From Sphingobacterium olei (GTDB taxonomy: Bacteria > Bacteroidota > Bacteroidia > Sphingobacteriales > Sphingobacteriaceae): a stretch of 64,000 nt of DNA. The translations under genes and the position numbers were made by a program. The stretch covers positions 1-64,000 of the forward strand of contig NZ_SUME01000011.1 of NCBI RefSeq assembly GCF_005048855.1. The letters run 5' to 3'. The notes beneath the pieces were generated by a model. It ran no database searches. It was not told the origin of the DNA and saw only the letters and a list, made by a program, of their open reading frames with translations. The first letter of the stretch is position 1. Each line of letters begins with the position of its first letter. Shown one piece after another: positions 62,594 through 64,000 of this stretch.

Positions 62594-62601
62594 ACAGAAA
62601 C

Positions 62602-64000
62602 ATGAAAACGATATCAACTGTTGCAGTGGCTTTATGGACTATTATCTGTTTCACAGCCTGCACAAAAGATTTTGAGAAAATAAACACCGATCCCATCAGC
62701 ATCACGAGTTCGCCGCCCGAAAAATTACTAGCGCCGGCTTTAGTGAATATGTTGCGTACAAACTTAATACGAAACCGCAATTTTAATAACGAGCTCATGC
62801 AGGTTACCGTGACTAGAAGCGAAGACGAAACCGCAGTATTCCGATATGACTTTAGACCCAATATGGCAGATTATACTTGGAACGGCTGGTATTCTGAATT
62901 GACTAACTTTAGGGATATCTATGAAATTGCTTCTACAGAAGAACACGAAAATGACGCCTATAAAGGTATCGCTTTGATTTGCGAAGTCTGGGGATTTTCT
63001 TTATTGACAGATACCTATGGTGACGTGCCCTTTACTGAAGCCAACAAGGGAAAACTAGGCATCGTTGAACCCGCTTTTGATACGCAAAAAGATATCTACA
63101 TGGGGTTGTTTGACAAACTCGAAGAAGCGAACACCTTGTTGTCCAATAGTACGGCAGGCGTAGTGGAATCGAGTGATCCGGTATATAAAGGTGACGTAGC
63201 TTTGTGGCGTAAATTCGGAAACAGTCTGTATCTAAGGTTACTTTTGAGAATTTCGGGAAAGGCAGAAGTATCTGCTGATATCATTGCCAAAATCAAGGAA
63301 ATAATAGAAGACAGTCCGGCTCAGTACCCGATTTTCGCTTCCAATGACGAATCTGCTGTGCTGAAATGGACGGGGGGAACCGTGACTACGGATCCTTTTA
63401 CGAGTCCTTATGTTACGTCATTGCGTGAAATAGATTTCACTATTCCGTCATTATGCAACTTTTTTATTCTTAAACTGAGCAACTGGAACGACCCTCGGAT
63501 CGATATCGCCGAACCGTACGGTCTTAATACGCGTAACCGGATGGGAATTGCACCCGGTTCTGGAGGATTTATTGGTATAGAAAGCGGCTACGAACCCGGT
63601 GCAGCTGAGGACAAGCAAGCATATTTTTATGCATTTGGCACTTCTGATTTTTCCATACACAAAAGTCCGCTAACGGGTATAATCATGACGTATGCAGAGT
63701 TGGAGTTCATTAAGGCAGAGGTTGCAGCAAAAGGCTGGATAGGCAGTTCCGCTGCCGACCACTATCATCGTGGAATAGCCAATGCTATCCACTATTGGGT
63801 ACCTGCTTTTACAACGGATATTTCCGATGTTGAGTTTACAAATTACGTGACGAACGCCGGGATTGAGTGGAATGATGCGCTACCGCTAGATGCACCTATT
63901 GGCGATAGTAAGATGGAACGCATACATGTACAGAAGTACTTTTGTCTTTTTATGACGGATTTTCAACAATGGTTCGAGCATAGGCGCACGGGGCACCCGA
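62602..64000 (+). CDS. SusD/RagB-type substrate-binding lipoprotein (partial, cut by window edge)
   Basis: A lipoprotein (signal to CFTACTKD, Cys about 20) whose frame is open to the window end (about 466 residues). Seen: KINTDPISITSSPPEKLLAPAL after the Cys, DTYGDVPFTEANKG (about 136-149), WRKFGNSLYLRLLLRISGKAE (about 203-223) and a C-terminal WFEHRRTGHP. It matches the SusD-like family that binds the ligand at the SusC channel. Its start lies nine bases after the SusC stop, so the two are co-translated. The 3' end is missing. Confidence 0.9.
   Translation, partial: MKTISTVAVALWTIICFTACTKDFEKINTDPISITSSPPEKLLAPALVNMLRTNLIRNRNFNNELMQVTVTRSEDETAVFRYDFRPNMADYTWNGWYSELTNFRDIYEIASTEEHENDAYKGIALICEVWGFSLLTDTYGDVPFTEANKGKLGIVEPAFDTQKDIYMGLFDKLEEANTLLSNSTAGVVESSDPVYKGDVALWRKFGNSLYLRLLLRISGKAEVSADIIAKIKEIIEDSPAQYPIFASNDESAVLKWTGGTVTTDPFTSPYVTSLREIDFTIPSLCNFFILKLSNWNDPRIDIAEPYGLNTRNRMGIAPGSGGFIGIESGYEPGAAEDKQAYFYAFGTSDFSIHKSPLTGIIMTYAELEFIKAEVAAKGWIGSSAADHYHRGIANAIHYWVPAFTTDISDVEFTNYVTNAGIEWNDALPLDAPIGDSKMERIHVQKYFCLFMTDFQQWFEHRRTGHP

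Overview
The window comes from a Bacteroidota chromosome, most likely a member of the Sphingobacteriaceae. The evidence is the -7/-33 promoter pattern (TAnnTTTG with TTG or TTTG about 20 nt upstream), sparse Shine-Dalgarno sites, a FecI-type sigma / FecR / SusC / SusD cluster at the right end, a family 11 rhamnogalacturonan lyase, and SemiSWEET, baeRF and DUF6496-type stress genes. No species can be named from sequence reading alone. I saw no rRNA, tRNA, CRISPR array, transposase or prophage.

Layout. 1-10 kb: partial rtcB (minus), an AraC regulator, an NTF2-like protein, a truncated VOC gene, a large multi-PAS histidine kinase, a secreted PL11 lyase, a TspO-like membrane protein, and a nucleotidyltransferase/metallophosphoesterase pair. 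10-20 kb: detoxification and stress genes (DadA-like oxidoreductase with a Rieske domain, DJ-1/PfpI protein, SemiSWEET, large-subunit catalase, baeRF protein, an acidic protein plus DUF2383/PA2169-type helical bundle, MscS channel). 20-25 kb: isomerase-like protein, MaoC dehydratase, a fragment of nnrD, a PAS kinase, CinA C-terminal amidase, AI-2E-type transporter. 25.8-33.1 kb: a six-gene minus-strand signalling operon (two histidine kinases, CheR, CheB, two single-domain response regulators). 33-36 kb: lumazine-binding-like protein, SDR, DUF6496 protein, AraC regulator. 36.3-38.6 kb: an accessory patch with a 21-bp minisatellite, a long inverted repeat, an FN3 protein and an orphan. 38.6-42.4 kb: a DnaJ/KTSC protein with an apparently leaderless start and a TPP-riboswitch-controlled thiM-thiE-thiD-tenA salvage operon. 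42.4-49.2 kb: M3 peptidase, a repeat-rich intergenic element, and the ybbP-ybbA / tesA cluster. 49.4-54.4 kb: CsbD, a second acidic protein, topoisomerase IB, a second DUF2383 protein, a sorbosone-dehydrogenase-like lipoprotein and a LuxR response regulator. 54.6-56.8 kb: a two-gene iron-sulfur oxidoreductase. 57.1 kb to the end: sigma/anti-sigma/TonB receptor/SusD.

How it fits together. Many genes are general-stress or desiccation/oxidative-stress types scattered in small units, with two copies of an acidic-protein + DUF2383 pair. The signalling operon couples hybrid kinases to CheR/CheB without receptors, CheA or CheW, so it is probably not chemotaxis. The thiamine operon offers the clearest regulatory logic: promoter, TPP aptamer starting at the predicted transcription start, then a perfect 10-bp hairpin whose right arm contains the thiM start codon. 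The most unusual DNA is the exact-period 21-bp array (20 units with no indel), which encodes a heptad-like repeat on the minus strand and is broken by one CGA-to-TGA change. All domain positions are estimates by eye; no database search was run.
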